Origin: Prasinococcaceae sp. CCMP 1430
Taxonomy: Eukaryota > Prasinodermophyta > Palmophyllophyceae > Prasinococcales > Prasinococcaceae
Length of the DNA stretch: 55,487 nucleotides
Assembly: GCA_013416795.1 (NCBI GenBank)
Contig: RQSC01000892.1
Span: 1-55,487 of the forward strand
Direction: 5' to 3'
Shown: positions 1 through 10,022 of the stretch, piece by piece
Layout of the letters: the number at the start of each line of letters is the position of its first letter
Numbering within the stretch: the stretch's first letter is position 1
Notes under the pieces: model-generated
Databases searched by the model: none
Seen by the model: only the letters and a program-made list of their open reading frames with translations
What the model was told of the DNA's origin: nothing
Made by a program: the position numbers and the translations under genes

Positions 1-47
1 CCGCGGCGCGCGCACACGGGCGAGGTGCGCGGCGCTTGTGCTCGCAG

Positions 48-313
48 CTACGGCGCCAGCGGCCGCTGCCGCGGCGATGCGCCGCGCGGGCGCCGACGTC
101 TCCAAGGGCGGGTGGTGTGCCGTTGTGGACGCGTTCACGGACCCGCAGCGCGAGGACGAGCGATGGGATCTGCATGGAGACGACGAGAGCTTGCCCGTGC
201 GCGACGCGGGGCGCGCGCAACCCGTCGTTTTTCGCAACGACGTGCGGTGCGGCTGCGTGCTCACGCAGCTGCGCGAGTGCATCCTTGACGCGCTCGGTGC
301 ACGCGGCAGCGCT

Positions 314-361
<48 letters not shown>

Positions 362-826
362 AACGCCGACGCGGGCGAAGAAGCACCCCTGGTGGTCATC
401 GATGATGTTGGTATGATTGAGGTGATCGCCGCGGAGGCGGATCCGCGAGCGGGGCGGCGCGCGGTGGCGCTTCGAGTTGCCCACCTCGTGCGCGATCTGC
501 GTGCGGAGGGCTGTGCACTCGTTGTTGGTGCGGCTTCCCCGCTCGCGCATGGCTGCAGCGGCTGCAGAGGGGGAGGGGGCGAAGGAGGGACGCCCCTGCT
601 CGCGCTCCTTAGCGAGGCGGCGGACGTGACAATGCGCGTGGCCGCGCTGGGCGAGGGCGCAGGAGCGGCTGCAGGCGCTGCGGGTGTCGCTGCGGCCGTC
701 GATGTGTGCTACAAAACAGCGCTCGTGCCTGTGCGAGCGGGCGGCGCGAGCACCGAGCGACTGCCATTCGCGCTTCGCAGCACCGGTGCAGCCTTCGTCA
801 GCGCTGCAAACGCGCTCTCGCTCTGA
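48..826 (+). CDS. RecA-like protein, possibly Elongator subunit Elp5/Elp6 (5' end off or spliced)
   Basis: The frame is open to the left edge. A splice acceptor (CTCGCAG) ends at base 47, so this may be an internal or last exon; the first in-frame ATG is at 77. About 250 residues are visible. A 'VVDAFTDP' stretch and a later hydrophobic strand ending in Asp-Asp ('LVVIDDVG') followed by 'LRAEGCALVVGA' resemble the layout of the small inactive RecA-fold Elongator subunits Elp5/Elp6, which help build the ring that loads tRNA onto the wobble-uridine modifying complex. No Walker A motif is visible, as expected for those subunits. A run of about eight Asp-Ala dipeptides (about 315-372) is a low-complexity insert. 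The family call is weak; an unrelated hypothetical protein is possible. The stop at 824-826 converges on the RNase H gene with about 160 bp between them. Confidence 0.4.
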
Positions 827-988
827 GCGCATGCCACCGAGCGCACGCTCTCGCGCTCACGAGGGGGCGCGGAGCGGATGCCTGTCGTGCTTATTAATAC
901 TGGCCACTGTAGTACGTCAGCAGGGGCTGCATGCGCGCCCAGCCGCGCGAGGTTGCGCGCGGTGAGTGCGCGTGCCGAGGGCGCGCGC
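827..988. other. Convergent 3' spacer
   Basis: This stretch separates two converging genes. It has one AT-richer patch (TTATTAATAC, about 890-900) that could serve 3' end formation. I see no gene. Confidence 0.4.
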
Positions 989-1969
989 CTACGCCCCTTG
1001 TTGCAGGGCCCTGAAGTCGGCTTCGACGTCAGGAGGCAGGCGGAGCCGCGTCGAGACCGTCGCATCGCGGTCGATCGCAGAGCTCTCGCCCGCATCGAGC
1101 GCTTCGTTGGCGACGGCGTCTGCGTGCGAGTTGAACTCGCGCCGCACGTGCGACACGGCCACTGTTCTGAACCTCTTGAGAAGGCGCTGGCAGCGGTCGC
1201 GGTACGGCAGCAGGTGCGGCTTGCTGACCTGCCACACGCCCGTCACTTGATTGAGCACGAGTTTCGAGTCTCCGAGTACCAACACCTGCCCGCCCTCGCC
1301 GCACTCCTCCAGCGCCAGCTCGAGCGCGTTCTGAAACGCAACGTACTCGCTCACGTTGTTCGTCTGGCGTCCGATGTTGCCAAGGCGTTCACGCAGGGGC
1401 TCCCCGTCCGCGCCGAAGAGCACGCTGCCCTGACCGGTTGGCCCGGGATTGCCTGCGAGCGCGGCGCCCGACAACATGCGCCTGTCAGGTGTGACTCGCG
1501 CTCGGCGTGTGCGTGCGGTCATGCGGCGGTGGTGGTGGCGGTGGTGCGCGAGAGCGCATGCGTGCATGGGTGCGCGCATGTGCACACATGCGTGGGCGGG
1601 CCGACCCGCAGCCGCGCACCGCATGCATGGCGCCCCTGCGTGCGCTGGCATGCGCCGTCACGCACCGCGACAGGCGCCATCAAACGTAGCGATGTGCCAC
1701 CCCGCACGAACTTGCCGCTCCGCCTTGGCGGCGCCGACGCCCACCGTCGCGGCCAGGGGCGGCGAGCGCTTGAAGGAGTGGAACCCCTGGTGCCTGCCCA
1801 CGCGCCAGGGAAGGCCGCCACCGCTCTTGCTCCCCGCGTCGGCGCCCGAGGCGCCGCCGCGCGGCCTGGTCGCGTTTGCGACGGACGACCTCTTGTGGAG
1901 CTTGCTGAAGTACCTCCGCCCCCCACCCCCCTTGCTGCCTTTCGCTGCCCCCATCGCCGGCGCTTGCAT
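989..1969 (-). CDS. RNase H-like domain protein (RNase HI / RVT_3 type), two exons
   Basis: Exons complement 1666-1969 and 989-1452. The 213-bp intron (1453-1665, gtgcgt...gcag) splits the first catalytic motif: exon 1 ends in 'FDGACR' and exon 2 begins with 'GNPGP', and phase matches, giving the classical FDGACRGNPGP strand. The carboxylates expected of RNase H are present: Asp in FDG, Glu in 'NNVSEY', Asp in 'VLGDSKLV', Asp in 'NSHADAVAN'. 'GVWQVSKPHL' and 'HVRREFN' are typical of the plant and bacterial rnhA-like family that cuts RNA in RNA-DNA hybrids. The first 80 residues are basic and Gly-rich and could be an organelle-targeting extension; 'WRVGRHQGF' faintly recalls the hybrid-binding domain of RNase H1. 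Start is the ATG at 1969. There is no reverse transcriptase or integrase nearby, so it looks like a host gene. Confidence 0.85.
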
Positions 1970-2422
1970 GCGGCGCCCCGGGCACGGCCGGCGCGGTCGC
2001 CCCCGGGCGGCTGCTGCTGACCCCGGCTGCTGACTCCGGCTACCGCCGGCGCGCGCCCCTCACCCTCCGCACCCACCACCACGCCACTCACGCACCACCC
2101 GCACAAACGCGATGCAAACGCGCGCACACATGCGACACCAAATCCTAATTAGTGTCAATGAACCCGACGGGAGACTATTTTGCTCGTGTTTGCGTTGCAG
2201 AGTACTCTCATTCACAAGAATGTTATAATTACCCACGGGAGACAGGAATTCAAACCGCGCGGACGCGCGGGCGCGGGGCGCGGGCGCGGGGTGGAGTGGA
2301 GGGGGGTGAGGAGAGGGGTGAGGCGGCGGNGGGCGCACACGTGCGGCAGGTGGCGCTGGCCGGCCGCCGCCGCCGCCGCCGCCGCCGCCGTCGCGGTTTT
2401 GCGGTGAGTCCAGAGGGAGGCA
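1970..2422. promoter_or_regulatory. Divergent upstream region of RNase H-like and DXO genes
   Basis: This is the intergenic stretch between two genes transcribed away from each other. It contains an AT-richer island (about 2140-2255), then GC/purine-rich DNA and a (CCG)n run (about 2368-2392). One undetermined base sits at 2330. No gene was seen; a bidirectional promoter is inferred from position. Confidence 0.4.
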
Positions 2423-4211
2423 ATGGAGGCGGCGGCGGCAGCGGCAGGGACAGGTCCTTACGCCGCGGGGACGCTCGACGCGCGGTGCGCGCGTCTCCCT
2501 TTTGCCCTCGGGAGGCAGCCTGGGCGGCGCTCGCGAGCACTCGCACACGGCAACGATGCGGCCCGCCGGCCCGCGCGAGCGCGGCCTCGGGCGGCGTCCC
2601 GATGGCGCGCAGCGTGTCGATTGCGCACTGCGCGCCACATGCGCGCGCTGGCGGCAACGGCCGCCCCTCGCGACGGCGCCGAAAGGAGAGCGCGTGAAGC
2701 GTACGCGTTCACCACCGTTGGTGAGTGGGTGGCGGCCGACCGCACCCGGCGGCGCTCAGCCGCGGAGGAGCGCGAGCGCATGCGCGCGGAACGAGAGTGG
2801 GTGCTCGCTCGCGGCGACCGACCCCAGATACGAGGGTACAGAGACGATGCCGTCGGCATCGCCGGGCGTGATGCGCGGCGTGATGATGCGAATGCACTCC
2901 CGTTTGGCGGGCCGGCGACGGCGGCGGCGGCGGTGCTCACGGCGCCGCAGGAGATTGCGTGCTGGACACACGAGGCGACGCGTGGCGCGAGCGATGATGC
3001 CGTGCGCGAAGTGCTTCGCTTCGGCGATCGCAGCGGCCTGCGGGAGCTGCGCTCGCCGCGGACACCCCTCGCGCTGTGCGAGGAATTTCCCGTCGGGCTC
3101 GTCGCTGGGCAGCGCTTCGAGCGCGAACGCGCTCCCGACGAGGTTCTGCGCGCGCTGGCATGGGCGCGCGTGCCGCTGTCCGACGTTCGCGTGGCATCGC
3201 ACCGCCGTCCGCTCGCGCAGCTGCTTGAGACGGCGGCGCTCCCGGCGCGTGCCTGGACGTTTGATGCGTGCCTCATTGATGGCACGCTCTTTCTCAACGA
3301 GGCGCCCGCGCCGCAGCTGCCCGCCGTCGCCGGCGCGTCGGCGCGCGAGCTGCGCTACCTCCGTGCTGTGTATGCCTCCCAGCGCTTCGAGGCCGCTTGC
3401 ACCACGCCCAGTGGCGACGTCGCGGAGGCCGCGTCGACCGAGTTCTTTTCGCTGGTTGGGTTCCACCTCGGGCCGTTCGCCATAGCCTGCGCGAGCGAGG
3501 TCGACGCCGTCGATCCCCGCACGGGGGAGTACGTCGAGCTCAAACTCTTCGCCAGCGCGCACGCGGACGCTGCAGGGCTCGATGACCGGGACGAGGGCAC
3601 GCGAGCGGGGCTTGGGCGCCAGGGCAAATGCGACGCGCAGCGGCGTGCGGCGGCGGCGACGCGCAAATTGCTCCTTTACCGCCATCCTCGCTGGTGGGCG
3701 CAGTGCGTACTATCAGGCGTTAGCGAGGTGCGCGCGGGCGCCATCGACGAGCACGACGTGCTACGTGCAGTGCGGCACGTGCGCGTGGGTGACCTGGCCG
3801 CGATGTCAACGCGCGGGCTGCGCAAGCTCAGGTGGCACGAGAGCCGTGGAGCACAGGGTGACTCGGGGGCGAGGTGAGCCTGCGCGCGCCGCGCGAGTGG
3901 ATCTGGTGCCGGAGGCGCGCGTGCGTGCTTGCGCTCACTGCCTCCGCTTGTGCCTCCTTGCACACGCACTGACGCTCCCAAGCGGCGTCGGCAGCAACGA
4001 TGCGCCATTTGACCCGGGCGCGGCCACACGCTTCGCGGCAGAGGCATTGGGATTCATCGATGGCGTTTGTGCGGCACATCCAGGCGAGAGCGTGCGCGTG
4101 CGTTACGCACCGCGCGCGGGTGACCGCGCTTCCCAGATGGTTACCTGCACCGTCGGTGAGGGCTCGCCGCTGCTGCCGAAGATGATTAGGGCAACGCTCG
4201 ATGACATGTAA
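2423..4211 (+). CDS. DXO/Rai1-family decapping and 5'-3' exonuclease
   Basis: Exons 2423-3873 and 3995-4211; the 121-bp intron (gtgag...ggcag) joins in phase. DXO/Rai1 proteins remove incomplete, non-canonical or NAD caps and degrade the RNA. Family motifs appear in order: 'DGTLFLNE', 'RFEAACT' (motif I Glu), 'ASEVDAVD' (metal-binding E-x-D), 'YVELK' (E-x-K) and 'WWAQCVLSGV' (catalytic Gln region). These align well with human DXO, and exon 2 supplies the C-terminal helix region ('FDPGAATRFAAEALGFI'). All residues expected for metal-dependent catalysis are present. The N-terminal about 90 residues are Arg/Ala-rich and unlike the family, so the true start may be a later ATG (for example 2639), or the region after a GTGAGT at 2720 may hold another intron. 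Convergent with MESH1. Confidence 0.85.
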
Positions 4212-4370
4212 ATCATGGCGAGCTCGGTGACGCTGCCGTGCGCTGGCCGTACAGGACGATTGCTGGTCGCTGCAAGCACGGGCGCTGAGGGGATGCCGGC
4301 GTAACTGTGAAGGTGATGCGCGGGGACGCGACACCTTCATGAATGAGTACGGGTGCGCGCTTGCGCGCCA

Positions 4371-5110
4371 TCACTTCGCAGGCGTCGCGTGCTTCCAGTC
4401 CCCCTCCTCGTAGGTGCTTGCGTCGTGGAACGGTGCGAGGGCTGCGTCGAGGCGCCTCGCGAGCGTCGCGTTGGCGTGGCGCAGCGGGGCAGTCGCCTCG
4501 CTTGCCCATCCCGCGTATGCCGACACGCGCGCGGTCGACCAGCCCTTGGGCGGACCGTCGACGGCCATGCTCTCCAGGTTGTGGGTCTTATCTGCGAGCG
4601 TGACGAGGATGGCGGGCAGGCCCATTCGCCCCTCCCTCGCCTTTTCGATGCAGTATGCCTTGCGCTCGTGCTTGGACAGCGCTTTGTCATCGCTGCACTG
4701 CACGACAGCAGTGGCTACGGCGGCCCCGAACGCGTCGATGAGCTCACGCTCCGTCACGTTGCAGTCCTCGACGACGTCATGCAGCACCGCTGCCTGGAGC
4801 GTCGTCACGTCGTCCACGCCCGCAGACGCTAGCATTGACGCAACCGCGAGTGGGTGATTGACTGTGCGGAGGGAGCGCGGTCGTCAGCCTGCCGTGCAAC
4901 GCTCAGGACACGGGCGCGCGGAGCGGCAAGCGCACGCACTGTACGGCGTCTGCCCATCTCCGCCCTTCCGCCGCTGCGTGCGGTGCGCCTCAGCAGCGAA
5001 GGCCGCCGCCGAGAGCAGCGCCGCCGTCGGCGTGTCGGCGGCGCACGCCCCCGCGTGTGCGGGCGCGCGCGACCCCCCCTCCCCGCCCTCCCGGGGGTTC
5101 CGCCTCTTGT
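4371..5110 (-). CDS. MESH1: MESH1-type (p)ppGpp / NADPH phosphohydrolase, HD domain
   Basis: Exon 2 is complement 4371-4861; exon 1 ends at 4940; the 78-bp intron (4862-4939, gtgcgt...acag) joins to give 'TPY-INHP', the family hallmark. Further motifs: 'AAFAAEAHRTQRRK' (H of the metal site), 'AAVLHDVVED' (HD), 'DDKALSKHERK', 'VTLADKTHNL' (D-K-x-x-N) and 'GWSTARV'. This matches metazoan and plant MESH1 (HDDC3), a Mn-dependent small alarmone hydrolase that also uses NADPH. Length fits the family. The 5' end is unresolved: the exon 1 frame is open well upstream but has no in-frame ATG before the AT-rich presumed promoter at about 5100-5160, so either the start is non-ATG, a further small exon exists, or there is a sequence error. 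The listed 5' limit is approximate. Confidence 0.85.
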
Positions 5111-5151
5111 GCACAAGCAAATTGTCAACGGAATTAAGGTGTGATATACCA

Positions 5152-5160
5152 TTAGGGTTT
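5152..5160 (-). promoter_or_regulatory. Telo-box-like element upstream of MESH1
   Basis: On the minus strand this reads AAACCCTAA, identical to the plant telo-box found in promoters of translation and ribosome genes. It sits in an AT-rich island about 50-200 bp upstream of MESH1 exon 1 and directly beside the stop codon of the GT15 gene. A role in transcription is inference. Confidence 0.35.
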
Positions 5161-5169
5161 GCTTTTTTC

Positions 5170-6780
5170 TCAGAGCTCGTCCTCCGCGTGCTTTGTGTGC
5201 TTCGGTAGCGGCTCGTCGATACCCGCGTCGACCTCGAAGCCGGTCGGGATGGGAGCGAAGAGCGAGCACGGGTCGCAGGTGGCCATCGCTTCCAACGCGC
5301 AGCCCGTCGTATTGCATGCATGCAGCGCGCCATCGGAGATGACGATCTTGCCGTGCGCCGCGCCCGCGTGCGTCACCTCGTCATGGAAGATCAGGTCCTC
5401 GAAATTGTACCTGCAAGCGCGCGTGGCGCGTGCCGCGCGGGACGTCCATCAGCGGAGGGGGAGCGGCCCACACGAAGGTACTCTGCACGCCAGCAAACGA
5501 CGCTGAGCGCCCCGTGGGCCCATCCATCGCTACAAGACGCGCACGTGTTGGCACACAACCGGAACGAACACGAGCACACATCGACATCCCTGGTATTGCC
5601 TCTCCGGCCCTGCACCGACGCACCTGTATGGGCCCTCCGCGCCCACCTGATGACCTCTGTGCTGCGGCCATCCTTTCGCGAGGTCAAGCCACCGCCTCTG
5701 ACCCCAGCATCCAGGCAGCCCTGCTCCTAGGTAGAATGGCGCCCCCTCCGACTCGGAGTGCACGTAGTCGATGTCGAGGTAGTGCACGGTCTCGTTGGGC
5801 GGCACGAGCAGGTCCACTCCGTGCGTACGCACGAGCGCGTCGCCCCAGCGCCGATGGTGGAAGCCCGCCTCAGCGTCGCATGCCTCGAACAGGGAAGAGT
5901 ACGCGCGCGCGCGGAAGAAGCCGAGCTCGAGGATCTCAAAGTTCGTGTAGTACACGCCACCACCAGCGAGACGCCAGCGATCGACCACGCGGCCCGAGCC
6001 GTTGGGTGCGGTCGACGATATGGTCTGCGGATCGGCGAGCGTGCGCGGGCGAGCATCAGGCGCAAAGCCCAGCTCCCGAGTCGCCCAGCGATCAACGACC
6101 TCGCTCAGGCCTTTGCCCACCTGTGGCGCTTCGGGACAGACCGCGCGGTATCCGTACTTTGCGCCACGCCGCGCCATGTCACGCAGCGGGTCGTACGCCA
6201 GCGGCCGCAGCAAGAACGAGTCTGTGTCGAAGCGCCACGCGTATTCGAAGGCCGCGAGCGCGGACTCGCGCAGGACCGGGCCAGACCACCAGCGTATCAT
6301 CGTCCGATAGCCCTCGCTGCGCATCAGTACTGGCGGGCCCTCTTTGATATGCCGCAGCATGCGCCCCCGGTCAACGTTTCGCGGCACGATGAAATGCTCA
6401 GCGCGCTCGAGGCGCAGGTCGGCCACGCCGGCCGTGCGGGCCGCATCGCGCACGAATGTCTCCGTCGCCCCGTCCAAGCCGTCGTGGAACACCACCACCG
6501 GGTACTGACGCGTGGGGAGCCCGTTGAAGTTGGCCTGGAGGTGGCGCAAGCTCTGTGCGAGCAGCCGGCAATGCCTTGGCTTGGCGCTGATGAGGTACAC
6601 CAGGGCGGCCCGTGGTCGAGGGACGAGCTCATCAGCGCGGCCAGCATCAGCGTGCGCAGGCAAAGCCGCAGTGGGCGCCGTGGCGGTGATCAGGGAAACC
6701 GCGAGGAAAGCCAGGGCGACGAGCACACAGTGCAAACGCGTCGTCGCGCGCGCGCATCGCGTACAAGTTCTCCCCACCAT
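5170..6780 (-). CDS. GT15 alpha-1,2-mannosyltransferase (Kre2/Mnt1/Ktr family)
   Basis: Exons complement 5624-6780 and 5170-5410, with a 213-bp intron (gtgcgt...tgcag) in phase. The chosen ATG at 6780 opens a short basic tail and one hydrophobic segment ('CVLVALAFLAVSLITATA'), a type II signal anchor. The lumenal domain has GT15 hallmarks: 'LVYLISAKPRHCRLLAQSLR', 'YPVVVFHDG', 'FDTDSFLLRPL' (DxD-like metal site), 'YTNFEILELGFFRARAY' (family catalytic Glu in NFE), 'RWGDALVR' and 'VHYLDIDYVH'. Known relatives add alpha-1,2-mannose to glycoproteins in the Golgi using GDP-mannose. The last exon adds a Cys-containing segment ('YNFEDLIFHDE...') that I do not recognise and ends in '-HAEDEL', reminiscent of an ER/Golgi retrieval tail. 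The stop lies about 60 bp from the MESH1 exon, on the same strand. Confidence 0.85.
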
Positions 6781-7278
6781 CGAGCGGTCGCGCAGCAGGA
6801 GGGTCCCGTCCGCCAGCGGCTGCTTCGGGTGCCCAATGCTCCAGTGCGCACAAGCCGCAGCTGAGCCCATGCGCGCGCACGCGCGCGCGCGCGCGCGCAC
6901 GTTCGCGCACCGCCCTTAGGCTTTGCCTCGCGCGAGTACAGACCCGAACCTCCCATGCGAAGCCTGGGGGGAAGGGGGACGCGCGCACGCCCCGGCGCTG
7001 TGCGGCATGCAGCCCGGCGCGCTGTGGCGCTCCGCCGACCGCGCAGTTTCCTCGCCGACCGCCGGCCCACAAATGCGCGGGCTGGCGCACAGTCGCGCTT
7101 GGGGAAAATGGCACGTGCACCAGAGCCAACGTGCGGTGGGAGAGCTAGGAGGTCATGGGGGTCGTCGCGGGCGCGGGGAAGGAGGTTTGGTGCGTGCACG
7201 CGCGCGTGCTCGCAAGGATGCATGTCAACTTTACATATGTGTCACAACAGATTCTCTCGCACACGGTGCAGGCGCGCG
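6781..7278. other. Intergenic spacer with alternating GC tract
   Basis: This separates the SPPL stop (7279) from the GT15 start (6780), both on the minus strand. It includes an alternating purine-pyrimidine stretch (about 6869-6905, mainly GC/AC steps) that could adopt Z-DNA, and an AT-richer patch (7225-7262). No convincing gene. Confidence 0.4.
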
Positions 7279-9003
7279 TCAGCCCTGCGACGGCGGCGGG
7301 GCGATGAGCGGGGCCTCCTCGTCGATGGCGCCTTCGCTGGCATCGCTGTCGGCGCCGTCCGCGAGGGCACCATCGGCAGCCGCGTCCGCGAGCAGCGTGG
7401 CGCTAGGCTGCTCGGTCGCGTCAGGCGCGGCAAGAGCGCGTAGCTCCCCGCGGAAGAAACCGAGCACCACCACGGTGCCCAGCACCGAGGGGGAGAGGTA
7501 CAGCAGCGCGGGCTGCCCGCGGCCGTCCATGAGCACCAGTGCGGTGAACGTCGCTGCTAGGCCAAGCACGTACGCGCCCAGCACGTAGGCGAAGTAGCCG
7601 CGGGCGACGCTTTTGCCGCGCACGCGGTCGAAGCGCAGCGCGAAGCTCGCCAACATGCCTGGCAGCACGACGTCGCCGAAGCCCAGCATGGCGTAGCCGC
7701 CGCCCGGCGAGTCCACGTGCGGGCATTTGAGCAACATGGGTAGGGTGTCGCGGGAGCCCCCTCCGGTCGCAACTGCCACCATCACGGATTTGCCGCGGAA
7801 GAGCAGGGGCGAGAGGAACACCCAGAAGACGTCGTAGAACAGCACTGCCAAAAGCAGAAAGGCGCCAACCTTGAGGTTGGGGAGCCGCAGCGACTTGAGC
7901 ATGTTGACCATCAGCGCGGATCCCATGATGTCCTGAAGAACCCATGCCCACGGCTGCGTGTTCCGGAAGACGAACCAGGTGACAGCCGTCGCGACGGAAA
8001 CCACCGACGCAACAGCCTCGGTCAGCGTCACGCGCCCGCAGATGGGAAGCGTGCATGCCCGCTCACGCGGGCCCACGCCCATGCCGCACGAAGCACGCAG
8101 TGCGGCTGTTGATAGCACAAGCAGATTCTGCAGGCACACGGCGCTGCCGAGACAGAAGAACGCGATGATGACCAGCATGAAGGTGTCCGACATGAGGAAG
8201 AAGAGCACCACCAGCATCAACGACGCCATCACCACGAAAGCGACCACCGAGGAAGTGCCGATTTCGACGGACTGCTCGGTGGCATATGCCTCGCTTGGAT
8301 GCGCACGCATCGCGTGCGCCGCCTTGCGCCTGTCAGTGTCCAAGTTGGCGAAGGCCGCGCCAGCGGCAACGACGGCAGTCGCGAGCGCCGCGAGCACAAA
8401 TGCCGATGCGTCGATGAGGGGTACGTGGACCAGGGCAAGGCGCACTCCCAACGAGCCGGCATCGAGCTCACTCAGCAATGCGTGCCCATCCTGGGCACTG
8501 ACAGAGGTCACCGGCACGCGCACGCCTTGCGCAGCGGCGGTCTCATTGCCGCAGCCGCAGCTGGGTGGTCCGGCGCCCTCGGCGAGATCTGCGACGAGCA
8601 CCGCACGCGCGCCTGCCGCCTGCGCGAGTGCGGCCTTGTGGACGAAGGAGCACCCACCACGGGCCACGAGAACGACGTTGCCGGCATAGCTCACGTCGTG
8701 GAGCGCAGTGCACTGCTGTCCTGGGGCGGAGCCGCCGGCGTCCGCCGGCGCCGCGACAAGCGCCGCAGCGACGCCGGTGGAATTGAGCGCGGCGCCGAAG
8801 AATGCCTCGAGGCCGTACACCGTGAGCTTGCCCTTGCCACGGGGCTCGGCATCCACGCTGACGAGCGCGGCCTTGGAGCTCGCACACTCTCTCATCTGCT
8901 CGCTTCCGTGGGCGTCGCCCAGACCCGCCGCCCGCGCCGCGCCGATGCAGACGACGCACAGCGCCACGGCACCTGCGCACGCGGACGCCCGCCAGCACGC
9001 GCC
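7279..9003 (-). CDS. Signal peptide peptidase-like intramembrane aspartyl protease (SPPL2 type)
   Basis: An uninterrupted frame with a candidate signal peptide (hydrophobic 'AGAVALCVVCIGAARA'), a lumenal protease-associated domain ('NVVLVARGGCSFVHKAALAQ', 'GARAVLVAD', Cys-rich 'SCGCGNET'), then about nine membrane segments. Both catalytic aspartates and the third signature are present: 'FYDVFWVF' (YD), 'GFGDVVLPG' (GxGD) and 'QPALLYL' (PAL). This order equals plant and animal SPPL2, which cleaves type II membrane proteins in endosomes or vacuoles. The C-terminal tail is acidic ('EEAPLIAPPPS') and could carry an endosomal di-leucine-like signal. The 5' end is unresolved: no good ATG precedes the signal peptide in frame, and further upstream the frame turns into antisense of a Pro-rich repeat, so a short upstream exon is likely. 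Confidence 0.85.
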   Translation of the reverse strand, partial: GACWRASACAGAVALCVVCIGAARAAGLGDAHGSEQMRECASSKAALVSVDAEPRGKGKLTVYGLEAFFGAALNSTGVAAALVAAPADAGGSAPGQQCTALHDVSYAGNVVLVARGGCSFVHKAALAQAAGARAVLVADLAEGAGPPSCGCGNETAAAQGVRVPVTSVSAQDGHALLSELDAGSLGVRLALVHVPLIDASAFVLAALATAVVAAGAAFANLDTDRRKAAHAMRAHPSEAYATEQSVEIGTSSVVAFVVMASLMLVVLFFLMSDTFMLVIIAFFCLGSAVCLQNLLVLSTAALRASCGMGVGPRERACTLPICGRVTLTEAVASVVSVATAVTWFVFRNTQPWAWVLQDIMGSALMVNMLKSLRLPNLKVGAFLLLAVLFYDVFWVFLSPLLFRGKSVMVAVATGGGSRDTLPMLLKCPHVDSPGGGYAMLGFGDVVLPGMLASFALRFDRVRGKSVARGYFAYVLGAYVLGLAATFTALVLMDGRGQPALLYLSPSVLGTVVVLGFFRGELRALAAPDATEQPSATLLADAAADGALADGADSDASEGAIDEEAPLIAPPPSQG

Positions 9004-10022
9004 CCGTTCCCTCGCGGTCCCGCCTCCGCCCGGCGCACCGAAGGCATCGCCACCACCGAGCCCACCGCCAAGCTCTCCACCCAGTCCGCCACCAAGCTCT
9101 CCACCAAGCCCGCCGCCAAGCCCGCCGCCGAGTCCGCCGCCGCCGCGTCCTCCACCCGGCGCACCCATGGCATCGCCACCTCCTAGCCCGCCGCCGAGCC
9201 CCCCGCCCAGCCTACCGCCCAGCCCTCCGCCGCCGAGCCCTCCGCCGAGCCCCCCACCGCTCAGGCAGGTGTCGCGGCACTTTGCTGTGCGGATCGACGC
9301 GAACACTCTGCAAGACGCCAACTTCGAGGCCGTCGAGGCCGGCATCAAGGACAGCGCCGCCGTGGAAGATGTGAGCTCGGAGGTGACTGTCAGGTCGGAA
9401 TTCATCGCGCGCGAGCCCGTGACCACTCTCGAGGACTTCTATGCGCGGCAATCTGAGCTAGACGCCGAGTATGCGCGACTGCTGGGCGTGGACCCAGCTT
9501 TTGTGTACGTTGAGTCGACAGCAAGAATGCAATTCGGAAAGGTGTTCGTCACGTACGACGTGACATTCATCCAGCCTGCGGGCGAGGGGGGCGCCGGGGG
9601 CAACCTCAGGTCCAACGCCATCCGTGCCACAGAGATTGGCAGCATCTCGTCGACGCTGTTCCGCACGGATGAAGAGCCCGACATCGTCCTCTACGTGGAT
9701 GCCACGATGCCCCCACTCGCGGAAACGGTCACGGACGAGGAGGGCTGGCGGAGGCAGCGCGCTGCGCTGAGCGACATGGCGTGCGAAGAGGGTCGGTGCG
9801 AGATACTCTGTTCCAGCCAGGCGGTGAACTTTGAGGTGCAGGAGGTGGTGACTTATGTGGCTTTTGGGAAGGACGAAGACGGCACGCGCTCAGACATGTG
9901 CAGGACGCGCATTCTTCCCCCGCCACCCGTGCCGTCGCCGCCACTGAGCCCGCCCCCGCCGAGCCCGCCGCCTCCCGCGCCACCAAGCCCGAGCTCGCCT
10001 CCACGCCCACCTCCTTCTCGGC
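8945..10022 (+). CDS. Secreted Pro-rich (PPSPPP) protein with unknown globular domain
   Basis: About 80 residues of SPPPSPPP-type repeats (about 9023-9265) precede a 210-residue domain beginning 'RHFAVRIDANTL' and ending 'SDMCRTRI' (about 9268-9915), then a second Pro-rich run (9916-10020). Such spacers are typical of hydroxyproline-rich wall glycoproteins of algae. The domain has alternating hydrophobic strands ('FGKVFVTYDVTFI', 'EPDIVLYVDA') and a few Cys ('MACEEGRCEILCSS'), consistent with an extracellular fold, but I do not recognise it. No signal peptide is visible after the ATG at 8945, so the 5' end is unresolved and may overlap the start of the divergent SPPL gene. The frame is disturbed at the undetermined base 10023. 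Confidence 0.55.

Noticed and set aside
989-1969. RNase H of a retrotransposon
   Set aside because: No reverse transcriptase, integrase or terminal repeats nearby; the gene is spliced and of cellular rnhA type.
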